Notes under the pieces: model-generated
Told to the model about the DNA's origin: nothing
Seen by the model: the letters and a program-made list of their open reading frames with translations, nothing else
The model's database searches: none
Shown: positions 45,903 to 55,939 of the stretch, in pieces
How positions within the stretch are numbered: position 1 is the stretch's first letter
How the letters are laid out: every line of letters begins with the position of its first letter
Program-made: the position numbers and the translations under genes
Assembly: GCF_900496995.4 (NCBI RefSeq)
Contig: NC_044030.1
Location: 76,238,017-76,302,016 of the forward strand
Length of the DNA stretch: 64,000 nucleotides
Direction: 5' to 3'
From: Aquila chrysaetos chrysaetos
Lineage: Eukaryota > Chordata > Aves > Accipitriformes > Accipitridae

Positions 45903-46504
45903 GGGCTGTAACCAGAGCTCTGTAAGCACCGGCTGGCAGCTGCAGGGCAGGTGGCCTCATGGCAGGGTGCCAGGGACAGGGGAGGTAAAGGAGGTCTCCG
46001 TGACCTGGATAGTGCCGGAGGAATGCGGGGATGAGCACGGCTGTGGAGAGAGAGGTGGGGGTGCAGGGACGGTTTTGTACATCCACTATCCAAGAGGCTC
46101 TGCCAGCCCATTCCTTGCCATGTCAGAGTCCTTGGGGTGGGCACAGCCTGGCACTGTCCCACTGCCACCGTCCCAGTGCTGACACCCAAACACGGTGCTG
46201 CAGCAAGCACAGCCCAACTAGCTCTTCTCTGCTGTGCTGAACGGCGGTGTGTCCGTCCGAAGGAGTTCATCCTCACAGCAGTCCCCTACTGCATTACAAG
46301 TTCTGATGCTGTTTCTAAGCTGTTTTTTGTCCTGTCTGGGCTGGGCTTTCCCTGGATCTGGGAGCTGTGATGGCCACTGCAGCGAGAACTCTTGGGCACC
46401 CTTGAATTAATCCCTCTTGTAAGTGTGTCACGTCCCAGTTTCTCAGGATGATGACACAGATTTGCTGATTCGAGGGCAGGATTAAGGTGAAATGACACCA
46501 GGCA

Positions 46505-46870
46505 TCCTTTAACTCACAGAACTCAATTTTTATTTGCTCACAACAAGAATTGGCATGCTCATCCCCAAAATGGGTACGCTCACAACAAAAATTGGCATCG
46601 TGTCAGTAAACTGCGTAACATGTGCTAACCATACATCACCAAACATATACTACAGGCCTTGCTTATTTTGGAATCAGGGAATTCAGGGGAATTGTCAGGG
46701 AAGACAATAAGGAAAGTCGTCGTGTTGAATCACGAGGTTCAGAGCAAGACCCCCTTGCTTTCTAGACTCCTTCTCAGAGTGGAGCCCAGGGGCGGCTGGA
46801 TCCACTCCTAGTCCCAGACTTGGTCAACGGTTTATGTCTAAAGGGATGAGGTATAGGGATTACGGAAAAG
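46505..46870 (-). mobile_element. LTR-like retroelement fossil downstream of avidin-family gene C
   Basis: The block differs in style from the GC-rich avidin flanks. On the minus strand it holds the phrases GGACTAGGAGTGGATCCAGC, GGGCTCCACTCTGAGAAGG and AACCTCGTGATTCAACACG, then two near-repeats of CCAATTYTTGTTGTGAGC and an AATAAA (46529-46534). This fits a fragment of an avian endogenous retrovirus LTR or leader. The family is uncertain, boundaries are approximate and it is a fragment only. It abuts or overlaps the candidate last exon of gene C. Confidence 0.4.
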
Positions 46871-47856
46871 GAATTTGTTGTGGCTGGTCCTGGGGGGAAG
46901 GAGAAGCCTATCGGTGCCTGGCCGGCAGAGGCGCAGGGGTCCCAGCTGGGCTGGGTGTCCCTTGGCTCACCTGGTGGCTTTCCAGTCACTGAGCAGGGAG
47001 GTGACCTTCTCCCGCAGCAACCAGGAGGTCTGCAGGACCTCCTCCCCACTGTCCCCAGCAAAGCACTGGCTCATGAAGACAGCTGTGGAGTCCGGGGGAG
47101 CGGTGGCTGTTAGCATCCCAGGAGGACCCCAGCTGCTTTTGGGGCTTCAAGAGCACCAGTGGGTTTAATTCTCATGGAGCCCGGGTGGGTCCCGATGTTT
47201 GCAGGGAAATGCTCTGCAGCAGAGGTGCTGCCAAAGCAACTCTTGATGCTGCCTAGCCCAAACAGTGTTTCGGGCAGCATTCTGCTGCCTGCAGACACTG
47301 TCCAGAGTGGGAAGAGATCAGGGAAGGACAGACTGGGGACAGGAGAGAGGACAGAGGGATTGGGGTAGGTGCTGGGACCTGCCTGAGCTCCCCTCCCCAT
47401 CCCACTATCCCATCCAGGCACAGCTGCTGCTGCAGCTACAAACCAGAAAACTTCTTCCAGTTGACAGTGAAGCCCAAGGTGCACTGCCCATCCTCATCCA
47501 AGTGCTGGGAGCTGACAAGGTGGGACGGCTCGATGGGTTTCTGGGCACTCGACACGGCGGTGTGGTACTGACCAGAGAAGTTGCCCTGGCTGTCAGCCGT
47601 GGACGCGTGCATCCAGGAGCCCAGCTCCTTCTCCCACCAACCAGTCACGTTGTACTGTGGGGGGAAAAGCAGACGTGTCCTCGGGGGCTGCCTGCACACA
47701 GACCCTACCCCTGCCCCCAGGCTGAGCCCCCTACCCGCACCCCCCCAGTGCCCATGGGGTGCCAGCATTCACCTTACCATTCCTTGTGCGGTGTTCCTGC
47801 TCACAGCTTGGCCACCACTCAGTGTTTGTTGCCTTTGCCTCCTTTGTGCCGGCCAT
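46838..47856 (-). CDS. Avidin-like gene C, strongly diverged; possible pseudogene or nonsecreted paralog
   Basis: The firm part is exon 2 (47444-47654, 70 codons, YNVTGWWEKELGSW then FSGQYHTAVSS and LGFTVNWKKFS) and exon 3 (46971 to about 47082-47091, VFMSQCFAGDSGEEVL then TSWLLREKVTS and SDWKATR). Oddities: Cys4 is Tyr, so the family disulfide cannot form as usual. Asn12 is Lys and Asn17 is Trp. The exon 2 donor is weak (G|GTTTGT). The expected exon 3 acceptor AG is GG; a CACAG nine bases further in would keep frame but drop three residues. No signal peptide exon was found; a candidate first exon 47773-47856 (MAGTKEAKATNTEWW, 28 codons, in frame) has no hydrophobic core. The candidate last exon 46838-46889 matches poorly and lies in LTR-like sequence. 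Joined as read, these give an open 152-codon frame, so decay is not proven. Function unknown. Confidence 0.5.
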
Positions 47857-50800
47857 TTCTCCCCTGGGGATCTTGGCTGCCTGGCAGAGGAGCTTGGAAA
47901 AGAAAGAAAACACAGGGGCAAGCTGTGGGCAGTGGCACAGCAGGGCGTCTCTTGAGCCTATGAGTGCTCGGGCACTTGTTTTTAAGAGACATGATTTCTA
48001 AAGTTGCTGCCACCTCAGCCATGTCAGGAGGCCCAAAAGCTGGGGTAAGCCAAGCAGAATAGGAGAGGAAGAGGAAAGGCTAAAGGCAGGAGCCCCAGAC
48101 AGGCAGGAATACAGGCAGGACCCCCACTCCAGCCCTGCCAGGTGAGCTGTGTGACCCCAGGAGACGTCTGCCTGTGCCTGTGGGGACGTGTGCTGCCTCG
48201 GCACCAGTGCGTGGCACCAGTGGGGAGCCCACTGGGATGGGCAGAGCCCTCAGGTTCATGGTGGACTCCTGCACAGCCAAGGAAGCGGCACAGCCAGAGC
48301 CCTGCAGCGGCCCACCTGCAAGGCTCTGGCTCCAGCTCCAAGCACTGCCTGTCCTCTCCCACACTGCACCTCCCTGGGCAGGGACAAGCCACCGCCCTGG
48401 GGCAGGGTCCCCAGGTTACCCCTGCCCCAATTCCCCTGCATGTCACTGGGAGTTTGGATCCCCACATGCATGCCCCCTGCACCAGGGAAGGGATGCCCAT
48501 GCACATCCCTCCTGGGGACACGGACAACCCCAGAGCATCCCCCCCACTCTCAGAGCAACCCCCTTGGCAGGAGCTCCCATCAGTGTCCCCCCTGGAGCTG
48601 GGGGTCTTCCTGCTGCTGAGGATTCCCTCTGCGGATGGGTCTTCCACGAGTGTCCCTCCCCAGACCCTGGGACCCCCGTGGATGCTCCCATGCAGCCTCC
48701 CCCAGGGCTGAGCTTCCCACACTGGGACGAGGATGGGCATGGGGATGAGAATGGGCAGGAACAGGGACAGTGATGGGAATGTAGGAATTGTTTCCTAGGG
48801 CTGCCCACTGACATGGCCCAGCCTGGGGGTCCCTGGCTGAGGGCTGTGCCTGGGCTTCACCCCTGCCCTGCAGGAGCCCCTGCACCCCAAACTGCCCCCT
48901 GGTCACTGCAGGGGATGGACAGAAGGACAGGGAGTCGCAAGGGCAGGGCAAGGGTATGTGTGCGGGGACGGCTGGTGATCTGCAGTGGCTCCAGGGATTT
49001 AGCAGAGGAAGGAAGCGAACCTGTCCCAACAGCAGTAGGAAAACCTCAGGGCACTGCACGCAGCCCTGGTCATATGTACCAGGCAAGATCAAAAGGCGTG
49101 CAGATGTTGGGGCAGGATCAGACCAGGGTGGGCTGTTGCTGCAGGCGAGCAGGATGGCTGCTGAAGCATCAAGGACAGGGCTGTACGGGAAGCGGGTCCG
49201 GGATGTTTGGGACAGCTGAGAAGTGGGGTGGGGCGGTGACAGTGACACTGTCAGTGATGGCTTCCTATGGTTTTGCTTTCTGTTTCTATTCCCCTGTTTA
49301 GCAAGCAGGCTGCTTACACCATGTCCTATGTCGTGGGCTGCCTTCTTGGGACACCGCAAGAGACAGGGAACTTGCAGCTGTGGGGATGATGGAGAGACAG
49401 AAGTGAAGTCTTAATCCCTGGTCCCACATGGCTCTTGGTGACCCTGCGTCCCCCTGTGGGCTCCCCCCACCAGGGCTCTCAACCTCATCCTCTCACTCCC
49501 ACTGGGGTTCCGAGGCTTTAACCTCACAGACAGTTTGGAGAAGCATTTGGGGACCTGCTCGCGGTGCTGGTGACAGCCACAGCGGGTGTTTGGGGAGGGT
49601 GGGTGCAAGAACGAGCCCAGCGTGGTCAGGGCAGTGCCAAGGATGCTAGTGCGCAATGTGGCTGAACTGAGGACCTGCATGTGGAAGGCAGAGGTGGGGA
49701 TGAGGGTGCAGGGGTAAGGATTAGGATGCAGTGGTGAGAATGAGGATGCGGGCATAAAGACGAGTATGCAGGGGTGAAGATGAGGATGCAGGGGTGAGGA
49801 TCAGCATGCAGGTGTAAGGATGAGGATGCAGGGGTGGCTTTTGATCAAAAGCTGGACCACCAGGCACGTCAGCCAGTTGGGCTTGGTCAGTACAGGCATA
49901 CCCTGGACCGGCTCTGGTCTGTGCACTCGCCAGGAGCTGGGAGTGCTGAGAGCAGTACCAGGGCCCAGCAGAGAAGGAGGGAGAGGAGCAGAGGCTGAGG
50001 AAGGCTGGCGAAAGGCGGGCACACTGTGAGAGGAAGAGGATGGTGGACAGGCCCTGACACTTTCCCAGGGCACTGTGTGCTTGCTGCCCCAAAGTCCCTG
50101 CCCCATCTGACAGTCTCTTCCCCCAGCACCTCTGCAGCCCCCAAGCAGCATGGTCCTTCGAGCCCTTCATGCCTCTCCCTGCCCACACAGCTTCTCCCCA
50201 GGGTGCTCAGGCGCACCTCAGTTAGGAGCTGCATGTTATGGATTAGGGAACTTGAGTTCCGTTCACTCAGAAACTTCACGAGTTGCTGAAGTGATGAATT
50301 AGTGAGTTCATGTGTTAGATGGGTCCGTGCAAAGGGCATTGGGTCCTTGTTTGACATGTTTGCTTGCTTGCTTTCCTAATGAGCTGATAAAATAAAGTTT
50401 AACATACAGGCAATGTCGTCCTGTGAATCTGAGCACCCGAAAGGGGTGTTTTTCTGTTCCACCTTCCGGCTGATCAGGTGACAGCCAATTAGTGGGAAAT
50501 ACATGCATATGTACATATATACAGCAGGGATCCCTCCAGTATCCGGCCTTAGCCACCCAGTCTGCCCGGTAGCTGCCCCTGGAGCCCCAGGTCCCTCCTC
50601 TGGTCCCTCCAGTATCCAGCCTGGACTTTGGACCACCCCAACACCGCAGGCTCCCAGCTCGTGACTGTGGTCCCCTCTGTGGGGGCTGGCACGCAGCCCT
50701 GTGCTCCCAGGACCGAGCCCCCCCACCCAGAGCAGTAGCTGGAAATGGAGTTTAGTGGGAACACAGGGCAGACGACTGGAGTGCAGAGATGCAGGAGCAG

Positions 50801-51151
50801 GCCAGGCGAGCTTGCTGACTTGCCTGCACGCAGCCTTCACTCTGACCCCTGGCCGTGGGGCATCCTGCTGCTCCACACCAGGGATGCTGCCTGGGGCCAC
50901 CCACCACAGGGCCCCTGCAGATACCCCAAGGGGGTGCACAGGCAAGAAGGCATCTGCTGAGGCCCAAAGCTATGGTCAGGAAGTGGGATTACCCAGCTGC
51001 TGTCCTCACCTTGTCCCCCAGCCCCCCAAAACTCTGCCCTGCCCTCCCCCAGCCACCACCCACCCGCCACCTCCCTCTGCCCATGGCCACAGAGTGGCTT
51101 CTTGCACCCCAGGGACAGATGGGGCACGGCCCTCTGCCAGGCAGAGAAAGG
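47857..51151. other. Intergenic between avidin-family genes C and D
   Basis: About 3.3 kb with no gene I can support. It contains a minisatellite at 49685-49835. An AATAAAG in an AT-richer segment with a LINE/LTR-like feel (about 50370-50530) could not be classified. No avidin exon was recognised. Confidence 0.55.
49685..49835. repeat. Imperfect 18-24-bp minisatellite
   Basis: The phrase GATGAGGATGCAGGGGTGA and close variants recur about seven times (for example near 49756, 49778 and 49820). Confidence 0.85.
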
Positions 51152-51157
51152 TTTATT
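51152..51157 (-). terminator. Polyadenylation signal, avidin-family gene D
   Basis: AATAAA on the minus strand (CCGAATAAACC), about 225 nt after the gene D stop. Confidence 0.6.
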
Positions 51158-51381
51158 CGGCACCATGTGTGGGGGCAGCAAGCTTGGAGAAGGGAAGGCC
51201 CCACCAGCAGGCTCCTGGGAGGCACTGGGAGGCACTGGGAAGAAGCAGGGCAAGGTGAGGGTGTGTTTCCTGGCCAGAATGCTGGGAGCAGGCAGGATCC
51301 CAGCCAGGTACCGGGGCAGCAGACAGCCCCGGGGACGCAGGTGAGACAGCAGGGTGCAGGCAGCTCCAGTCCCCATCCCCA

Positions 51382-54080
51382 TCACTTCATGCGGGTGAAG
51401 ATGGAGGTGCCGACTCTGCAGGGAAACCATGTCAGCAGGAGGGGAAGGAGGGATGCGGGGTAGGGGGGGCAGGAGCAGGGCTTACCTGGTGGCTTTCCAG
51501 GCTTCCCTGCGGGATGGGACCTCTTCCCACAAAAGCCACGTGGTTTCCAGTGTCTCCTTCCCACGGCGGTCCACAAAGCACTGGCCCACAAAGGCGGTGG
51601 TGGAGTCTGGCAGGGTTCAAGTGGGGCAGAGGGGGCTCAGAGCCCATGCCTCCAGACAGGGGAACCTGGGCCACCTGATCCTGGCAGACAGACAGACAGA
51701 CACCCCCCGCCACATGCCCTGGACAGACAGATGGACCTCCCTGCCACCCGTCCCAGACAGACGGCCCTCCCCGACCACGTCCCATGGCAGGACCAAGTGC
51801 ACGTGGCCAGTCTGTGGCCACAGCCAGTGTTTCCCTGGGTGCCCCAGAGGGTATGGGGGACCAGCCGGGGTGGCACCCCACTTCCAGCATGGGCAGGGGA
51901 TCGCTGGCTGCCCCGGGATGCCGTGCCGGGTACCGCTGTACCTGCGAACTGCCACTGCACGGTGAAGCCGAAGGTGGGCTGCCCCTTGGCACTGGGGTGC
52001 TGCTGGGCCCCTTGCAGGGGTGACACCAGGATCTGCTTGTTGGTGGCCGCCACAGCGGTGTGGTAGGAGCCCGAGAAGGTCCCGGCTGCGTCCAGAGCTG
52101 AGAGGGTCATGTTGGAGCCTAGCTCGTTCCTCCACAGGCCCTGCAGGTTGCACTGGGGACCGGGGGTGTGGAATGATCGCTGGAGGTGACTTATTGATAT
52201 GGCCACCTCTTAAGAGAAGGTAAACCTCCAGCGCAGAATATGGTGGATATGCAATGAATCGGTTCCGTAATAATTCCCTAAGCCATATAACCTGCAACCT
52301 TAGATGTTAGCAATGCCAGGGGAGCTTGGTGTGCTGACTTTGAGAGAAACCACATGGAGGGTGCAGCGGTGTGGAAGCACCGCGGCCAGGCTCTATGACA
52401 TCACCGCGGGGATGGGAACTGGATGGTACTATGGAACTGATAAACCACATAGTTGTTAACCCTGAGCCAACCCTGGACCTGCAGTTAATCATTTTCTGTC
52501 AAAAGCATGTCCTCTGGGTGAACTTTCCTCATTATAATCTTATTATAATACCAAAACACACCTCCACCCCAAAGGCTACCCGCCTCCAAGGTGTGACCAC
52601 TCCTCACTGAGCATGCGCTCTGAATTTTATCTAGCATGTACCTTTAAAAGTAAAGCGAGAAGATTTTATACCAATCATAGTAAAGGTATGTATGGAGTCA
52701 CTCAAGCTCCACCTAAATGTAGGAAAATAGTATAAAAGGCCTTAATAAAGGAGGGCTGTTAGGGAAGATATTATCATGGACAAATTGGAAGGACATCACT
52801 GACTTCTGGGATCCGTTGATGGTCTGAGCCTCTCTTCCCCTCCATAGGGACACCTATTGGGTGAGATTCAAACACTGGACTATACTGAGTGCTTTCCTGG
52901 GAAACTTAGAAATCTTTAGAGTTCTTTTCTTCCATAATTTAGTGTGCTTGTAGTTGACTGTATCATTATTTGCATGTGCTTTGCAGACTGTGTATTTATC
53001 ACCAGCAATCCAAAAAACCTGTACTCCTGTTGCTTTAATAAACTGTACTATTCATTAAAATCTAGCTGTGATAGTTTGTTGAATGCAACTACACTTCTAA
53101 AGTCTGGCCGTCCGAGTTTGTTGAACATGACTAAGTAGAAAGTACAGTGTGCTATTAGTGCATCCGTAATCGTTATAGTTTGGTATTTATCGAATTTGAC
53201 TGGACTTAGAGCATTGAATTGGGCATCACTCAGAATCTAAGCCTAGCTGTCCCCAGCCCCTCTGATAGCTGAGGATAAGCTGGAACACAAGGGGGTTTAT
53301 TTTCTGCCAAATGTCTCTACCCTTTAATGCAACAGGGGCTCATGTGGGTGCCTTGGGCAATGCCAAGCCACAGCCCCCCCTCCAGGTTGCCTGGGCAGTT
53401 GCACGCATTTCCCATGTGTCTGGGGCTGGCACGGTCCCTCTGCACAGTAGCTGGGACCGGTGGCATGGGCACCGTCTGGGCCAGTACCTCTCCCTCCCGT
53501 GGCAGGGCAGGGCAGGGCAGTGCCGAACTGGGGGTGCTGGATACCTCCCCTACCCCCCCCATACGAGGGGTAGGTGACCAACACTGCCCCCAGAGACAGC
53601 ACAGCCAGAGCTGGCAGCCCCCTCGGTCGTGCACGCTGCACCCTGGGATGGCACGGCGTGGCATAGCACAGCACAGCAGGGCGAGAGCGTGCGGCCCCCC
53701 GACACAAACACTGTGTGCTGGGATGGCACGGCACGGCACGGCACAGTGAAAGCATGCAACCCCCTCATGGCACTGCACAGCAGGGCACGGCACAGCACGG
53801 CACCAGACAGCGCAGCAGGGCACAGCAAGAGCACGCAGCCCCTCGACCGTTCACGCTGCACCCCGGGGTTGGCACGGCACGGCACGGCACGGCACGGCAC
53901 GGCACAGCCAGGACGTGCAGCCCCTCGTCCAGTCACCCTGCACCCTGGGGACGGCATGGCACGGCACGGCCGGAGCGGGCAGCCCCCAGGCCCCGGGGTT
54001 GCCCTTACCTTCCTGGCAGCAGCGGCACAGGGGCTGAGCAGGGCCAGGGCGAGCAGGAGGCAGTTGCCGAAGCTTCCCAT
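51382..54080 (-). CDS. Biotin-binding protein (avidin family, gene D)
   Basis: Four exons on the minus strand: 54009-54080 (signal MGSFGNCLLLALALLSPCAA, then AARK), 51942-52152, 51486-51606 and 51382-51415, giving 145 residues in frame with GT-AG junctions. The mature part reads CNLQGLWRNELGSNMTLSA, FSGSYHTAVAATNKQI, PTFGFTVQWQFADSTTAF, VGQCFVDRRGKETLE, TWLLWEEVPSREAWKATR and VGTSIFTRMK. The short FTRMK end and the start resemble the chicken yolk biotin-binding proteins BBP-A/B more than avidin. Kept contacts are Asn12, Ser16, Tyr33, Thr35, Trp70, Phe72, Ser75, Thr77, Phe79, Trp97 and Trp110; Ser73 is Ala and Asn118 is Ser. The NMT glycosylation site is present. A secreted biotin carrier for egg provisioning is the likely role. 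Intron 1 (1.86 kb) is far longer than in the paralogs because it holds an LTR-like fossil next to the exon 2 acceptor and a GGCAC minisatellite. The TATA box is at 54144-54150. Confidence 0.91.
52165..53295 (+). mobile_element. LTR-like retroelement fossil in gene D intron 1
   Basis: About 1.1 kb of AT-rich sequence unlike its surroundings, with a TATA motif (AGTATAAAAGG, 52729-52739), an AATAAA at 53037-53042 and a long transcribed-leader-like part between, arranged as U3-R-U5 of a plus-strand LTR. No internal viral genes are seen, so it looks like a solo LTR. Its left edge lies within about 20 bp of the gene D exon 2 acceptor. Family (avian ERV class) and exact ends are uncertain. It is presumably old, but I cannot date it without the paired LTR. 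Confidence 0.6.
53625..53985. repeat. GGCAC-rich compound minisatellite in gene D intron 1
   Basis: Runs of GGCACGGCACGGCACGGCAC are nested in a longer unit of roughly 70-110 bp that also carries GCACGCAGCCCCTCGACC-type and CACGCTGCACCC-type phrases, repeated about four times. It is visible directly and is CpG-rich. Confidence 0.88.
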
Positions 54081-54143
54081 GGCGGTGGCCGTGTGCGGTG
54101 CCCGGGCTCTGCCTGCGCTGCTGCCCCGTGCCCGCTCGGCCCC

Positions 54144-54150
54144 TTTTATG
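54144..54150 (-). promoter_or_regulatory. TATA-like box of gene D
   Basis: CCATAAAAGGGGCC on the minus strand, about 65 nt upstream of the ATG. The gene E poly(A) signal is only about 330 bp further upstream. Confidence 0.65.
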
Positions 54151-54481
54151 GTGGAGGGGGGCCGCGGCCAGGCAGTGGCCGCCCGTGCTGGGCCTCCTGC
54201 CAAGGGTCACCCTGGTGGGAGACGGGCCACTAGCCACCACGCCAGACTGAGTGGGGTCCTGCTCCCCCGGGCGAGGCGGAGGTCCCGAGGGAGCACAGTG
54301 GGGCAGTTCGGGCTGCGACGGAGGAGCCCAGGCCGTGGCAGGGGTCACGGCGGGGGACAGGCACCGGTCCTCGGGGATGGTGCCTGGGGAGGCCAAGGGA
54401 TGCCGTGGGGGGGGGACGACAGGGGAACATGGGCGCTGAGCCGCGACACGACAGGAGACGGGTGGGTGTTTGCAGCAAAGC

Positions 54482-54487
54482 TTTATT
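54482..54487 (-). terminator. AVD: Polyadenylation signal of gene E, overlapping its stop codon
   Basis: CCCAATAAAGC on the minus strand. The TAA stop of the long reading frame is inside the AATAAA hexamer, so the 3'UTR is only the 10-30 nt to the cleavage site. Confidence 0.7.
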
Positions 54488-55839
54488 GGGTGAAGCAGGT
54501 GGCGGAGCAGAAGGAGTGGGATGCAGAGCCGGCGCTGCCGCTGGCCCCTTTCTGCCACTTACACTCCTGCTGGGAGTGCAGGCGGATGAAGACGTTGGTG
54601 CCGACCCTGTGGGGACACAAAGGGAGGAGATGTAAGGGTGAGAAGTGCAGCCTTGCCGTGCCAAACGCCTGCCCATCCCCACCTCCCCCCCCCAGCATTT
54701 GCACCTCGGAGGGACCCGCGGGGCGGCCGTGCACAAGCACCCCATCCTCAACCACCCCCGCACTGGCAGCAGCTCTGCCGGACGCTGAGCACCGTGGGGT
54801 GGGAGACCCCCGACCCAGCTGGGGATGCTCAGGGGACCTGCGCAGGGCAGGGACGGGGGGCTCACCTGGTAGCCTTCCAATCGTTCTTGATGTCGTCCAC
54901 CTGTGACCGCAGGAGCCACATGGTCTTCAAAACCTCATTTCCCTCATCATCCACAAAGCACTGGCCGGTGAAGACGGTGACAGAGTCTGCAGGGATGGGG
55001 TAGGAGATGGAGGGGACAGTGGTCACGTTACCGAAAAAGCCAGTCAGTGCCAACCCATAGCCCTGCAGCTTGCCCCAGCACAGGGGGACGGTAGACCTGG
55101 GCTCTCCCTGCCCTCTGGGGACAGCGGTGATGGGGAAAGCAGGCAGAAGGCAACAGGGGGCTTGGGGTCTCGTCTGGAGATGGGCAGACAGCAGCGGGCT
55201 TCAGCCCCCAGCACATCCTCTGCACCCTGGTACTGCGAGGTGACACCAGCCAAGGAGCTCCAGGGTCAAGGACTGGGGGCATGAGGGACACCACAGGGGA
55301 TGGGAGAGCATTTGGGACACCACAGGGGAAGGCAGGGGATCATCAAGGACACTGCAGGGAAGGGCAGAAGAACATCAAGTACATCGCAGGGAGGGCAGGG
55401 GGGCTCTGGGGACACTGCAGGGAGGCTGGGAAAGGAGAAGTACCTGAAAAGCTCCAGTTGACAGTGAAGCCGAAGGTGGGCTGGCTCTTCTGGTTCGTGC
55501 GGTGCTGGGACCCCTGGAGTGGTGACACCTGGATCTCGTTCATGGTGGCTGTCACGGCCGTGTGGTAGAAGCCACTGAATTCGCCTTTTCCATTCACGGC
55601 CAAGATGGTCATGTTGGAGCCCAGTTCATTCATCCAGCGTCCAGTCAACACGCACTAGAGCAGAGGGGACTCAGAGTTGGTGCTGCAGCACAGCCCGCGT
55701 GCAGGCAGAGTGGCAGGAGTGGGCAACCCTCCCCACCCTGCCCCATGGATCCCAGCCCTGCCGTTACCTTTTTTGCAGAGTGGCCAGGAGCCACCAGCAC
55801 CATGCTGAGCATCAGGAGGAATGGAGTCACTTGCACCAT
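54483..55839 (-). CDS. AVD: Avidin (gene E), full biotin pocket, extended C-terminus
   Basis: Avidin is the secreted tetrameric egg-white biotin binder. Four exons on the minus strand: 55768-55839 (signal MVQVTPFLLMLSMVLVAPG, then HSAKK), 55444-55654, 54866-54986 and 54483-54606, giving 175 residues in frame with GT-AG junctions. The mature part reads CVLTGRWMNELGSNMTILA, EFSGFYHTAVTATMNEIQ, SQPTFGFTVNWSFSDS, VTVFTGQCFVDDEGNEVLK, TMWLLRSQVDDIKNDWKATR and VGTNVFIRLHSQQE. All biotin contacts I can place (Asn12, Leu14, Ser16, Tyr33, Thr35, Trp70, Phe72, Ser73, Ser75, Thr77, Phe79, Trp97, Leu99, Trp110, Asn118) and the Cys4/Cys83 pair are kept, as is the NMT glycosylation site. Chicken avidin ends at TQKE; here the frame continues 26 more residues (CKWQKGASGSAG, then SASHSFCSATCFTQ) to a TAA inside the poly(A) signal. 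The TATA-like box CAATAAAAAGG lies at 55921-55930. The symbol is given by similarity; an AVR-type paralog is possible. Confidence 0.92.
55275..55435. repeat. Imperfect 35-45-bp repeat in gene E intron 2
   Basis: Phrases of the type GGGACACCACAGGGGA and GGACACTGCAGGGA recur five or six times with varied spacing. Confidence 0.7.
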
Positions 55840-55920
55840 CTCGGTAGCAGGCAGAGAGCAGGCGTACGCAGGGATGTATGTGCTCCTTGCAGGGCTCTGC
55901 TGATGCGCCTGGTCTCTCGC

Positions 55921-55929
55921 CTTTTTATT
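55921..55929 (-). promoter_or_regulatory. AVD: TATA-like box of gene E (avidin)
   Basis: CAATAAAAAGGCG on the minus strand, about 85 nt upstream of the ATG. Confidence 0.6.
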
Positions 55930-55939
55930 GCTGCCAGAT

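Noticed and set aside
45158-46276. 372-codon minus-strand frame over gene B exon 2 and its upstream region
   Set aside because: Only its last part is avidin exon 2; the rest is intron, exon 1 in another frame and promoter.
50370-50530. LTR or gene 3' end around AATAAAG at about 50390
   Set aside because: Suggestive wording only; no boundaries, TATA or partner repeat could be seen.
53629-54906. 425-codon plus-strand frame opposite genes D and E
   Set aside because: It is antisense to verified avidin exons and runs through the GGCAC minisatellite; there is no independent support.
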